The notes under the pieces are model-generated. The model had not been told where the DNA came from and did no database searches. It worked only from the letters and a program-made list of their open reading frames with translations. From Euptelea pleiosperma (lineage: Eukaryota; Streptophyta; Magnoliopsida; Ranunculales; Eupteleaceae): a stretch of 64,000 nucleotides of DNA. Location of the stretch: NCBI GenBank assembly GCA_035048495.1, contig CM068553.1, positions 11,835,259 through 11,899,258 on the forward strand, read 5' to 3'. Positions 33,526 to 44,830 of the stretch are shown here, in pieces. The translations under genes and the position numbers were made by a program. The first letter of the stretch is position 1, and each line of letters starts with the position of its first letter.

Positions 33526-35013
33526 ACAACATGCGGGCCATCGAAAATGCTATCCCACGCTTAACCACAAAAAAAATAGAACAAGGGGTGCCCTCCACGT
33601 GGCAGTAATTTTATTAATATATAAAATGACTATTTTACCCTTTACAGTTAATTTTCAATAGTATGTATACTCGGTATAACTACAGTCTTCGATTTGCAGT
33701 AACATCTGAATTGGGTATCAGCTCAACAAGTCCACCATTTTGACCATGATCGACCAATGATGGAGTTGTCGATCAATCGAACCAAATCGTCGATTAAATC
33801 ACCACCATACAATCATGATCCAACAGTGGATTTGCATTTAGTAGCACGGAATTCAGATGTTAAATAAAGGAAATAACAGTGTAAGAAGAAGCAAAGAAGA
33901 AGACGAAGAAGAACTCTGTGTTCACCATGAAAAATAACAGAAGTGTGAGAAATGAGAAGGGTTGGAGGTGACGTGTCGTTTAGTCCTCTTTAGCAACCTA
34001 ATCTCCACGTGCGGGAATTAAGGTCACCTGTAATAATACTTTCAGTCTTTGAAAGATACCCGGCAAATGTTTGTCTGCCGCGTGGTCACGCCCGTGAGGC
34101 CCCCAAACAGAAATTGTCGAAACCCGGTCTCAAGGGTCAATGTTTTTTTGTTGGTCAAAGTACAATACATGGTAGGGTATAGGGAACTCTCAACGGTCCT
34201 GATTAGTCGTATCAGTACTCTATGTAGGGCCCCGTCCCTTCATCTCTTCGAAACCTAGTGCAGTAGGGTCTGTCACTCTCTCACCTAAAAGAACTCCTCT
34301 GATCAGCAGGGTACGTACACTGCATTTTGTAAGTTGGTCAAATGAAGTATGAGCTAGCCAGCTAGGGTTCAGCAAAGTCTATACACTAAACGGTTATGAT
34401 TATTCCATCAAGGTGGATAAACATCGAAGAATTGATTCATATAATCCTGAACGTCCACCGCATCTGTTGTTATGAGAAGTTGGTTTACCATAGTTAGCAA
34501 TTCAAATTGCGGCAAAAATACGATACAGGAAAAACGTTCGAGTACAATTCAGGTTTGTCATTTAAAAATGCGTTAAAAAATTCAGAAAATTTAATTTAAA
34601 AAATAAAATAAAACAAAACTAAATTATCCGGAAATAATTCGATTATGTTAAAAAATACGTGAATTTTTCTAAACCTTTGAATAGGACATTGTTCGGTTCG
34701 GTTTTTTTTTTTGAATAATTCGTACGGTTCGTGTATAATTTGCAAAGAATTCGAGAATTTACTGACGATGGTTGGTACCTGAACACGTGGTCTTGTTTTA
34801 ATGTATTCTACATGAAGCCAATACATAAAATACTAATTAAATCAAATATGGCCTACATGTATTGATCTTACCTACGCTGGAGTGTCAAATACACTTTGCA
34901 GGTACATACACCCAATACCCACCAATATTACCAACCGTGCCACTCTGTGAGAAACTTCTTTGAATTCAAATTCCCAACCTACTTTCATAGGATTTTAAAT
35001 TAAAAAAAGGGAA
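33526..35013. other. Unassigned intergenic sequence
   Basis: No gene or defined repeat recognised. Confidence 0.35.
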
Positions 35014-35016
35014 TTA

Positions 35017-35866
35017 AGGACCTGTTTGAATCGTTAGAAAAGAAATTCGAACGGAAAACGCTATGTATTTGCGCATGACGATATTTATCCATGTTTGTTA
35101 GCGCGTGGGCATGTGCGTATGTTACAAAATACAAAGTTGTTGAACAAGTATTTTATGTGGGGGCGGGGGCGAGTATTTTTTTACCTATGTTGGTGGCAGG
35201 GCGGTCTCGAAACAAGTTGAGGCCTAAGGCGAAAACTCTATATAAGCCTTTTTTTTTAATATATATTTAATATATTAATATATATGGTGTTAGTTAAAAA
35301 CTTGAACTCTCTATATAGTAGAAAATCTTTATTTAACAACTATTCTTGATAATAAAAAAATTGTGAAAAAAATTTAGATGTGGGGGATTCCCATTGCAGT
35401 CGATGCAGAGGACTCTCGTGGCCCTACATTTTTCGGCCCAATGACTGCGTGGATGTTCAGCCTACCTATTGTTGGATAAACAAACTAAAAATCAACTTGA
35501 TTGATGATTTCTAGCCATTTAATGTACTACCCAAAAAACATGCTTGAATCTAACGGCTAGAATCAATCCTAAAAAGTACTAAAATCTATGGCTAGAGATA
35601 ACCGATAAGGTTGATTTTTGGTTTGCATATCCAACCCTATGATTAGTGGGTAGGAAAAAATGTGCTATGTAGCGCCTGGGCTTGTAGTGGGACATAGGCT
35701 GGGGGCCTTCTCTCACCAAGAGGCCTTAGGTGGTTGCCTTAGTGGCCTTAAGGTAGAGATGGCCCTAGTTGGTGGGCTCACAGAAAACATTCGTGCGTGC
35801 AAATGTCGGGCCAAACTCGAGAATTTGGGTTTAACCCTAATTGTAAGTGATCCAAACAGACCCTAA
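35017..35866. mobile_element. TIR element containing a MITE
   Basis: The ends AGGACCTGTTTGAATC and GATCCAAACAGACCCT form an imperfect inverted repeat of the PIF/Harbinger or hAT type. Inside it, about 35380-35700 is a diverged MITE: GATTTCTAGCCATTTAATG is mirrored by CTATGGCTAGAGATAACC and GGTTGATTTTTGG. It is closely related to 55490-55720 through the shared CCCAAAAAACATGCTTGAAT block. A duplication could not be fixed. Confidence 0.45.
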
Positions 35867-36250
35867 AAAAGTCCTATTTTATTAAGGAAATCGCATGCCT
35901 ACCTAAGAAAAGCTCCCAGGATTGGGTTCATATAGTAAGATATGTAGAAAAGGTTAAAGGGTTATTTTGTCATTTTTTAAATATTTCTTATGGTACTTCT
36001 CAGTCACGCCTTATGACACACTTAATCCTTGTTTTTTGTCTGTTAAACTCTCTTACATGTGGTAGGTGACCAATAACAACTGTCCACGTAATCCATTGTA
36101 AATATAAAAAAAGAATAAATTATTTTTGTCTGTAGATAGATAAGCTTGCAGTAGTAGACATGATGGTAGAACGAGGTGTATGGTGGGACCCAAGGTGTAT
36201 TAGAGAAGCCGCATCAGTGTATTGTTGCGGTTGAATTCAGACACCCAATT
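35867..36250. other. Unassigned intergenic sequence
   Basis: Nothing recognised. Confidence 0.3.
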
Positions 36251-36255
36251 GATGC

Positions 36256-36758
36256 CACGTGTGGTTTTAACGGAGTTTCATTCTCCTAGAAACGTGGCGG
36301 ACGGAAACAATCATAGTTTACATCCGCAATGATTAACTAGATGGGACCCACTGACCTTTCGTTGTCACATCAAAACTCAAAAGCCTTTATTTATTCAATT
36401 ACGTCCGGACAAGAAACTCCAGTTTGATATGTTACTCCGAGTCCGTATCGGCCGATATGGTACTATTGTGTCGGTGTTGATAAGTAAAATTTGTAATTTT
36501 TTTACCACGTGCGAGTAAAAAGTTTACGCAAAGGTGGTAATTTGAGCTCGTGTAAGAAAAGGAGGGGCCGAGATGACTGTTGGATCACGTGTGTAACTTT
36601 TGCTTCACTTTACTACTTGATGAGAACTTAATTTTGTATAGTTTTATGAACTATTTTTTTTCCATGAGAACCGGCGACGAACCGGCCCGATATGAAGGCA
36701 AGTGGGGAAGGTGGTTAAGTTACCGGCACGCGCACGCTCTAAAATACAGATACACGTG
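36256..36758. promoter_or_regulatory. Cluster of four CACGTG G-boxes
   Basis: Perfect CACGTG hexamers at 36256-36261, 36506-36511, 36586-36591 and 36753-36758. G-boxes bind bZIP and bHLH factors in light, abscisic-acid and stress responses. The cluster lies about 1 kb upstream of the leader-like region preceding the NAC gene. Whether it acts on that gene is inference. Confidence 0.4.
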
Positions 36759-37280
36759 TCGTTCAGTTTATAAATCTATCAATCCTAGAAATAAAGCGCG
36801 TGAAGGTGGGCCCATCTAGGCCACGGGAATGGTCCCACAAGCACAACGACTAGCACTCAAACTTACGAGCCTAATGATCGAGGCTAGCCTCACGCCAGAC
36901 CGTGAGCCGCCAAAAACAGAGTCGTAGACAACTAGACATCATTCCTTCAGATGGGGCCCACACGCACCCACACTCACATTCTCTCGGCTTATCCGGCTTA
37001 GTCCGGCTTGGAGCTTTTGTTTCTATTTGGAGAAGTGTCTCTTTCGAAATGCTTTAGTCGGTTTGTGGGACCCACCCCGTGAAAGCTACTCGTGGGAACT
37101 GAAAACTTAGTAAAAGAGAAGAGAAGATTATAAAATTGCAGACCAACCAACCAGAGAACTCCATGGCATTGCTGGTGAAGCTTTAACAATATTTTTTATT
37201 CCCTAAAATACCCCTATATTATAATTCTTTATTATCTCAGTTACAAATATCAAAAAAAAAAAAAAAAAACGAAACCTTGA
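36759..37280. other. Unassigned intergenic sequence
   Basis: GC content is higher than in the surroundings. No gene recognised. Confidence 0.3.
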
Positions 37281-38141
37281 TGTATAAACGGGACACGGCT
37301 TTCACCATGAAGGTAATGTTTTGGCCGATTGTAGAAATAACGGAGTGAAATGAAGGGTAGTTTTGGTATCATATAAGTTTTCTGATATTTTTCTACAGTA
37401 AGAAAGAACAGGAGATAGGGTGGTAGGGACGGAGTTGGGAGCCCACCAGGCCACCCTTAGAGAGAGAGGGGGGGTGCAACTTTTGGCGGAAGCTGTTGAA
37501 TTACGTCACCACCAAAATCCCATCAAATACATTGTTTATTAGTTTGCTTTTTAGAGAGAGAGGGGAAGGGTTTTAAGAAAGCTGGGTGGTCCTTGCCGTT
37601 TGATCTTCTGACCTTCACCGTTTGTATTTCCGTCCTAACTATTGTTCTTTCTCTTATCTTTTTTTTCCCCGCACTGCCCGGCAAGTTCTGAGCAGAACAT
37701 TCTCTTCTAGTGGTCTCTTTCAGTTGCGGGTGGCGGTGGAGGTTGCCGCCAAGCAGGATCTTTTGCCCCCGCCATTTTTCCGCTTCTCTCTCTCTCCCTC
37801 TCTCTCTCTCTCTCTTCCCGCATAAAACTTTTCCAGCAATCTAGCTTCCCACTTCAGAAAAGGAGAGATAAGGAGAGAGACAACACAGTGAGGATGATGG
37901 ATAATTAGGGTTTTGGGAATGCGTGTGCGTGCTGTTTTGCTTCTTATTTAACCCTATCTCTTCTCACTGTCTCTGCTCTTCCATTCCTTCCTCAATATCA
38001 CGCAAAGTTTCATACATTCCTCGGGATCTGATCCCTTTACCTCCTACTCTCATCAACTCTTTTTTGAAGTACAATCGTAGGTTCAGGGTTCAACTCCCGA
38101 GGTTAACTGTTTTCCTTTCTTCTTTTCTTGTCTTCTTGTCT
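37281..38141 (+). promoter_or_regulatory. Putative promoter and first non-coding exon of the NAC gene
   Basis: It has the texture of a plant promoter and leader. GA/CT tracts (37441-37475, 37550-37570, 37786-37820) are followed by TTATTTAACCC near 37945 and a CT-rich run. A good donor CTG|GTAAGAG lies at 38142. The next plausible plus-strand acceptor before the NAC start codon is TTGCAG at 42453-42458. A leader intron of about 4.3 kb is my inference. Confidence 0.35.
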
Positions 38142-41100
38142 GGTAAGAGTATTTTCTCCTTTAAAGTTGGAAAACACAGAAAAGTGCAGGCCTACATAGT
38201 CTGTTATCTTTTTGCTGATTGGAAGAACGAGATTCAGTTGACACAGATCTGAGGAAGAACAAGGGTTACAAGAGAGAATCAACGTTCGTTATCTGACCTG
38301 TGAGAGCTCGATCTCATTTTTTTTTAGTTCTTTCTTCTTTGAATTTGCCTTTGATTTGAGTTTCATTAGCCTTATTGTTTGAGAATCTGTTGTGATGCTT
38401 GAGTTTGCAGATCTACAATCTAAGAAATGCCGTCTTCAACTACTTAAATTCATGGGCTTTGCTAGCTCCAAGATATTAACTGTTCAAGTTAGATCTAGCT
38501 ATTGATGAAGATCACACAATCGAATAATTTCAATAAAGATTAACTAACATTTCATGTGAAAACTATCTTTCCACCTCTATATATAAATGTTTTTCCAAAT
38601 TTTTTTTTTGTTGTATCCAAGGGAAAATCAGTGAACTCATATTCTTATCTTTTCGAGAATTTTTTTATTTTCAAATTAAGACAATATTATTTACATATTA
38701 TGACATGTTTGATGATCAGAGCAAGAGACCTCGGACCTTAGATCTATAATCTCTGACAATCTCATTGTGAGATTTCAATATAGTTCGTGTCACCGGTTTG
38801 ATTTATCCCTCTATGAGAAATCATGATCTTTTTTGGGGATTTAATAGTAGCAAGAAATTAATTATGTGGTGGTTTATCAATAGTAATAAGGTAGTGTGGA
38901 ACAATGTTTTATTTTTTTGTTTCATTAATTAAAAATTCTCATGATTACTTATATACTTTTCATTTATCACATTTTAATAAGTGAAAATATCCTTCAAAAT
39001 TTGTAAAAATATGATGGGCTGAAATGCAATAAGTGCCCTTGTAAATTAATTACATTATTAATCATCATCTATATTTTACTTGAATGAATTACATAAATGT
39101 ACAACAAGAGTTGAAAAATTTGATATCAAGGACTCTGTGAGGTGTCATCTAGTGTATATTCGAGTACAATTTTCGTTTTGTTTACTAAAATTGAGACCTC
39201 ATCATATTTCAATGTAGGAAAGCTAATAAGTTTCGATTATCACATCATAAAATATTCGCACTTTTATAAATTGATGAAATATTTGCGAATTTGTCTTCCT
39301 AAGCTATTTCTCTAGAAAATACAACAATATTTCTCTAATTTCTTAGTAATTATAGGCTATTTTACATACATGTATGCATACTCTAAAGAACCCTACGTAG
39401 CTAAAGAAAGGGATGAAGGTGATAGTGCTTCATACATATTTTAAGAAAATATTATCGATACTCAAATGTGAAATGGTGAAGTGATTTTCTTATCTTGTTT
39501 TTATTGTTTCTTTTTGCGCTTATAACTTAATCATATGATTATTGATTTGTGCAATCAAATTAACATGTAACAAGATGATTATCTCAATATGATAGTGTAT
39601 TTCAAGGATTAAGTGAGGTATTTTTTTTCTTTCCATGAGAAGTTCGAAAATGAACTTCTAATAAATTTAGAAAGCTTCATCGCGGGATACTTGTTTAGGC
39701 TGAATTGCTTTACATATGTTTGAAGTACATGAACGCATAATATGCCAGAGTTTGCATACTAGTTTGTATATTAGAAAATGTTAGATTTAGTACATATAAG
39801 TGGTTACTACACTAATGACTTCCTTTTGAGAATAGAGCTTAAATTACCATTATACATCGAATAAAGCTTTCAAATATTAATTTGTAAAGATAATAATAAT
39901 GTAAAATTTTCCTCTGTTAGTAACAGATGAGTCCTTTCTACATGATATAATTTTTACTTGAAAATAGACTTACATATAAGTGTAGTTTTTCTTGAATTTA
40001 ACGTTTTGTCTCATGTTTGGTATGATTCTAAGTGCCAAATTTTAATGGATACGTATACTAGATAATTTGAAGTTTTTAGTAACTAATTGATCTATTCAAG
40101 TAAAGATTTCTTCTCAAAAATATGTTATACATATTAATGAACAAGTCCTTAATTAAAGTCTGCTAATCGATCTATATATCCACAAAGTTAATTACATATT
40201 AAACAAAGATCTCAATTCTACAACCATCAATTAAGTTGCTTGTATAATTAGTTTGGAAGACTTTGCCTCTATAGTGTACTCTTTAATCAATTTAAGATAA
40301 CTGCTAAAATAATAGTTTTCTAGTTTTCCAACTGAAGTCTATAATTTTCTAAGTTTCCTTAAGACAAAAATTATGGTTAACTATATCAAAAATTAACATT
40401 ACATGAAAACTAAGATAGTTAATTTATGAATTTAGATTTCACCTTAGGTCCAATTTGAGATTGTTTAGCATGTGAGTTCAATTATATTTCACCTTAACAA
40501 TATATAGTGAGTCTTTAGAAATTAAAATCTTCTACTATTGATATGTATTATCACATATTATATGATATTAGTGATTATTCTAGAGAAAAATAGAATACCA
40601 ATCAGTTTCCAACTATCTTCCTTTTATAGATTAAGTTTATCATGTTAAACATTTTCTAAAAGATATTTATAGGACATCGGAACGATATATATTGATTGAT
40701 GTTTAGAAAAGACTATTCATAAACATAAGTTTTTGTCAATTATTACATATATTGAATCCTTCTAGTATGACACAAGATTTTTTTTTTCTTTTTGTAAAAA
40801 TAGTAATATACTAGAGATTAGATGTAGACCAATACATGCTCAAGACACCTCAAACAACTATAAAGATACTGCCGCTTCATTGTAAATGGTTTAATGAAGG
40901 AATGTAGTGGAAATTATACATGACTTTATTTACTTACTTAATAGTAAATTATGTATTTCTTTAGAGCAATTTTTTTATTAGTTAAGTAATACACTAATTT
41001 TCACTACTTCCTTAAGACAATATAATTTTTTCTAATTTTCACATTGCTTATTGTAAGTCTAATTTTGCGTAGATTATTCACATTGCTTATGATTTCCTTT

Positions 41101-42458
41101 GATCGCTACATGTTCATTTTAGAGCAAAATGGACAGTCAAATATAAGCTAATGTATATAGTGAGTGAATATACCCTTGATAAGGATGACTCACAACTTAG
41201 AATTAGTATCAATGACTCTAACTATCACAAAGAATCCTAAGGAAAATAATCAGGCTAAAACATTGACATGGTATGGGCTAAAACATAGACAATCAGGTTA
41301 CCCTTGATATGTTCAATCCAAACAGACGAGGAAAACAATTGAACATATTGGAATTCTATGCTCCCAATCGGGCTAAAAATGGACATGGTATGGAGATCCT
41401 TATTGACATGAACTTCTAAATGATAAAAATCAAATTGTTAATGTAAAGGAGCTTCTCCTATTTGTTAAGGCATATTTGTGACCTAGGATTTTCCCACAAT
41501 AGATTGGTATGTTTGAGAATTGGCCATAGACGGCTCCAAGATGTCTCAAATATAAACAAAAGGTTTATCAAAACCCATTATTTCTCTTGGAATGACTAAA
41601 GTTAGGTCCCGGAACAAATGTGTGATCTATTGTAACACTTTTCTTTACTATTGTCTGTCGAGATTAGTAGTCTAAAGACAATGAGAGGAATGGCCTTTTA
41701 GGTATCCAAATTCTATAGATTGGGTCTAATAATAAAGTAATTTGGTCTAGATTAAGAGCCCTCCTCAATCTATTGGAGACCCTTCAATAGATTGAGGATA
41801 TTCACCTCTAGATGGTGTTGGATTGCTACATCGTTATTTAGGTCAAAACTTGCTTTTAAGAGTGATAGCTGAACTCAAGACTAATCAATTTAGCACTTGC
41901 ACAAAATGTATCAAGCTAGATTATCATTTTAGTGATGAGAAGGTTGCTATTGGTGGTTTGTGTTTCTTTCATGTCTCTACTTTTACTTAATTTGTTGATA
42001 TATTTATTAAGAGCCTATCATGTCTTGTCTTGGAAAATTTACTCTACAAGATGAATGTTTGCATCCTCTTCATACTCTAATTAATGGGAGGTGTGATATG
42101 TATAATCTCACAACTCATACACATGAGGATCTCGTAGCTCACATGTGTATGAGTTACGGTGACTCCAACTATATATGGAAAGGAGTCTTAAAATGATAAT
42201 TGATCCAATCTTTAAGCGCATTATATTCATTTTAATTGAGGTAAAATTCAACTTATTTTAATAACCTTCAAAACTCACATACTAAATGACATGTCATAAC
42301 TTAGTTTGGAATATATAATATTACTTACGAGGTTCATTGATGTTGAAATCGGTTGTCATTGAAATAAATGCTTTGATGTTTGGCCCTTTTATATCTTTTT
42401 TTAATTGATATTCAAAATAAAAACATTGCACTAATAGTGCATGCCACATGAATTGCAG
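38142..42458 (+). other. AT-rich stretch; possible 5' leader intron of the NAC gene
   Basis: Over 4 kb of unusually AT-rich sequence without genes and nearly without MITEs, in contrast to both sides. It contains a decayed Copia 3' end (listed separately). If spliced, it would remove GTAAGAG...TTGCAG and leave a short leader joined 24 bp before the ATG. A non-transcribed distal region is the alternative. Confidence 0.3.
41880..42085 (+). mobile_element. Copia RNase H C-terminal relic
   Basis: The frame at about 41910-42050 reads TKCIKLDYHFSDEKVAIGGL, then FVDIFIKSL. This matches the end of Copia RNase H (a TKHI..DYHF...ADIFTK pattern). A purine-rich AATGGGAGG follows at about 42084, resembling a polypurine tract before a 3' LTR. 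In-frame stops make it inactive. Confidence 0.65.
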
Positions 42459-42482
42459 GATTTGATTCCTCATCGGGAGAAC

Positions 42483-44730
42483 ATGAATACTTTTTCACAT
42501 GTTCCCCCAGGTTTTCGGTTCCACCCGACAGATGAAGAACTTGTTGATTACTATCTTAGAAAGAAAGTTGCTTCAAGAAGGATTGACCTAGATGTCATTA
42601 AAGATATTGATCTCTATAAAATTGAGCCATGGGATCTTCAAGGTAGCACTAACAACACATTTTTCACATCAACATGATGTTATTGATTCTTATATTTTAC
42701 ATAATATCACATCTCTTTTAATATTTTTCACTTGTTAAACAAACAGAAAAATGTAAGATAGGGACAGAAGAGCAGAATGAATGGTATTTTTTTAGCCATA
42801 AAGATAAGAAGTATCCGACTGGAACTCGCACTAATAGAGCCACAACAGCAGGGTTTTGGAAAGCAACAGGAAGAGACAAGGCTATCTACTCTAAGCATAA
42901 CTTGATTGGCATGAGAAAAACCTTAGTCTTTTATAAAGGTCGAGCCCCAAATGGACAAAAGTCAGATTGGATCATGCATGAATATCGTCTTGAAACAAAT
43001 GAAAATGGCACTCCTCAGGCAAGTACATTGAATTTGAAAGTTATTTTATTTTAATTGCTTAGTTTGTTGCACTGTAAACTATCTCAAAACAAGATTCCTT
43101 TTTCCAATGCAAAATAAGTTTGTACACATGCTATCCATGTACTCACTCCTTATTTCTTTCATAAAAGTCATTCATGTGGCTCTAGTCATGCTGCAGAATT
43201 AATACTTTTGTTAGGAAAATAAATTGGTAAGAGGAAGATTGTAAAATTGAACATATTAGAAAAATTCTTTGCTTAAGCTTATACCCAGCTTGCCACCACA
43301 AAGATCTCACCAATGCCAATGCAAATATCCTTTTATACAACCCATTGGTGTTAAGCTTATACCGACGACCCATAGAAAAGGGGACACCGATAACTACTCG
43401 CAAACTTAGTTTTTTAACTGATATTCCAAGCAATGACCCTTGAACTCTAGATTCCAATACCTTTGCAATCTCTCTAGTTTTCTTGTAATATTTCTTAATA
43501 TTCTTATGTTCCTTTATGCTTTTATTAGCTAAAAAGAAGAGAAAAACAAAATATTCATAGTGTTTTGAGTTCACAATAGCTAAATTTCACCTAATCATAA
43601 TTTTGTTGATACTAGCCCTCACTTGTGCTAAAAGTTCAATAGTAAACAATATATATCTGTCAACTCTTGCTTTAGTAGACATTTGATCCATGAATCATAT
43701 TTCATTCTATAGGAGGCATCCCAACCATTTAATAATGGTGTGAAGGGAAATCTTATAAAATTTTGAGAACAGAAAATTGTGGCTAGCTATGATTTCATGT
43801 GATTATTCTCTTTATTGGTAATTACTTTCACCTCGAGTTTGTTAATAAGTTCAAGGTAGCTACTTCAACCTAGGTCTGTAAATGTTATTTGCTCATACAT
43901 TTAAGCTGAAACTTGATTTTTGCTGTATCTATATTCACCAAAAGAGAGATGAGGAATTCTATTACTTGTGGCATTTTTTGTGGTTTTCATTCTTATCTTT
44001 TAGTTTCTTACATTTTGTTTTATCATACATTCTTTTGTTTGAAAGTGAAGGTACAACAACTCTTATAGTAATGTTAATGTAATTGCACCAGGAAGAGGGT
44101 TGGGTTGTGTGTAGGGTGTTCAAGAAGCGAATAACAACAATACGGAAAGTGAGTGAGCACGCATCGCCTTGTTGGTATGAAGAACAAGTCTCATTCATGC
44201 CGGATCTTGATTCTCCAAAGAGAATTGCTCAGTCTGATATGGCATACCATCACCCTTATTCCTGCAAGCAAGAGCTCGAGCTACAATACCACATGCCTCA
44301 TGAGTCCTTCCTCCAGCTCCCTCAACTAGAGAGCCCCAAACTTCCACATTCAGCAGCCAGTGTAAGTTGCAACTCTGTAGCAGCTTATGGTCTTGATGTA
44401 AACCATGGAAGCACTCTCCAGTCATCATCACTCACGCAAGAAGAACAAATGCAACAAAGCCACCATCACAACATGAGCTCGCTTTACAATAACAACAATA
44501 ACGAGCAAGCTGTGGATCAAGTGACTGATTGGCGAGTTCTCGACAAGTTTGTTGCATCTCAACTCAGTCATGAGGATGCCTCCAAAGAACCCAATTACTC
44601 CAATGCATCCAATGTCTTTCATGCATCCGACCACATGAACATCCTTGTCCGACAATCCAACAAGCAAGAAATGGCACCAGAATATGCTTCGACGTCCACC
44701 TCCAGTTGCCAAATTGATCTGTGGAAGTGA
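42483..44730 (+). CDS. NAC transcription factor, VND (vascular-related NAC-domain) type
   Basis: Three exons, 42483-42642, 42747-43018 and 44092-44730, encode 356 residues. The N-terminal NAC domain is complete. Subdomain A has [14 protein letters not shown] (residues 8-21), C/D has [20 protein letters not shown] and [20 protein letters not shown], then [20 protein letters not shown], and E has WVVCRVFKK (148-156). The C-terminal half carries [20 protein letters not shown] and [14 protein letters not shown] (290-303), hallmarks of the VND1-VND7 group. Those factors switch on secondary-wall and programmed-death genes in xylem vessels, acting as dimers in the nucleus. Intron positions (after WDLQ and after NGTPQ) are those usual for NAC genes. 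An in-frame ATG lies at 42441, but the family N-terminus ([11 protein letters not shown]) fixes the start at 42483. Intron 1 is 104 bp, GT-AG. Intron 2 starts with GC. VND4/5/6-like is my best guess on domain wording; I cannot run the phylogeny. Confidence 0.95.
43019..44091 (+). other. GC-AG intron 2 of the NAC gene
   Basis: The donor is CAG|GCAAGTA and the acceptor CACCAG|GAAGAG. Using GC at 43019 joins Gln144 to Glu145 in the exact order conserved in the family (NGTPQ/EEGWVV). The nearby GT at 43023 would shift the frame. CAG|GCAAGT is the strong consensus of natural GC-AG introns. Confidence 0.85.
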
Positions 44731-44830
44731 ATATCTGTTACAGTAACTCGACAATATATACTGATCATAGGAAGTACAGTTTATAAGAATGGGAGAAGTC
44801 ATGATTCAGATTCCTGTACATAATAAAACT
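44731..44830 (+). terminator. 3' untranslated region and candidate poly(A) signal of the NAC gene
   Basis: The stop codon is at 44728-44730. AATAAA occurs at 44821-44826 within ACATAATAAAACT and is the nearest canonical poly(A) signal. The cleavage site cannot be fixed without transcripts. Confidence 0.5.

Noticed and set aside
42441..42482. Alternative upstream start of the NAC protein
   Set aside because: In frame, but the family-typical N-terminus begins at 42483, and a likely splice acceptor (TTGCAG at 42453-42458) lies between the two ATGs.
43182..43574. 130-codon minus-strand frame
   Set aside because: Lies within intron 2 of the NAC gene on the opposite strand and has no recognisable motif.
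44195..44802. Minus-strand frames over NAC exon 3
   Set aside because: Shadows of the NAC exon; no independent evidence.
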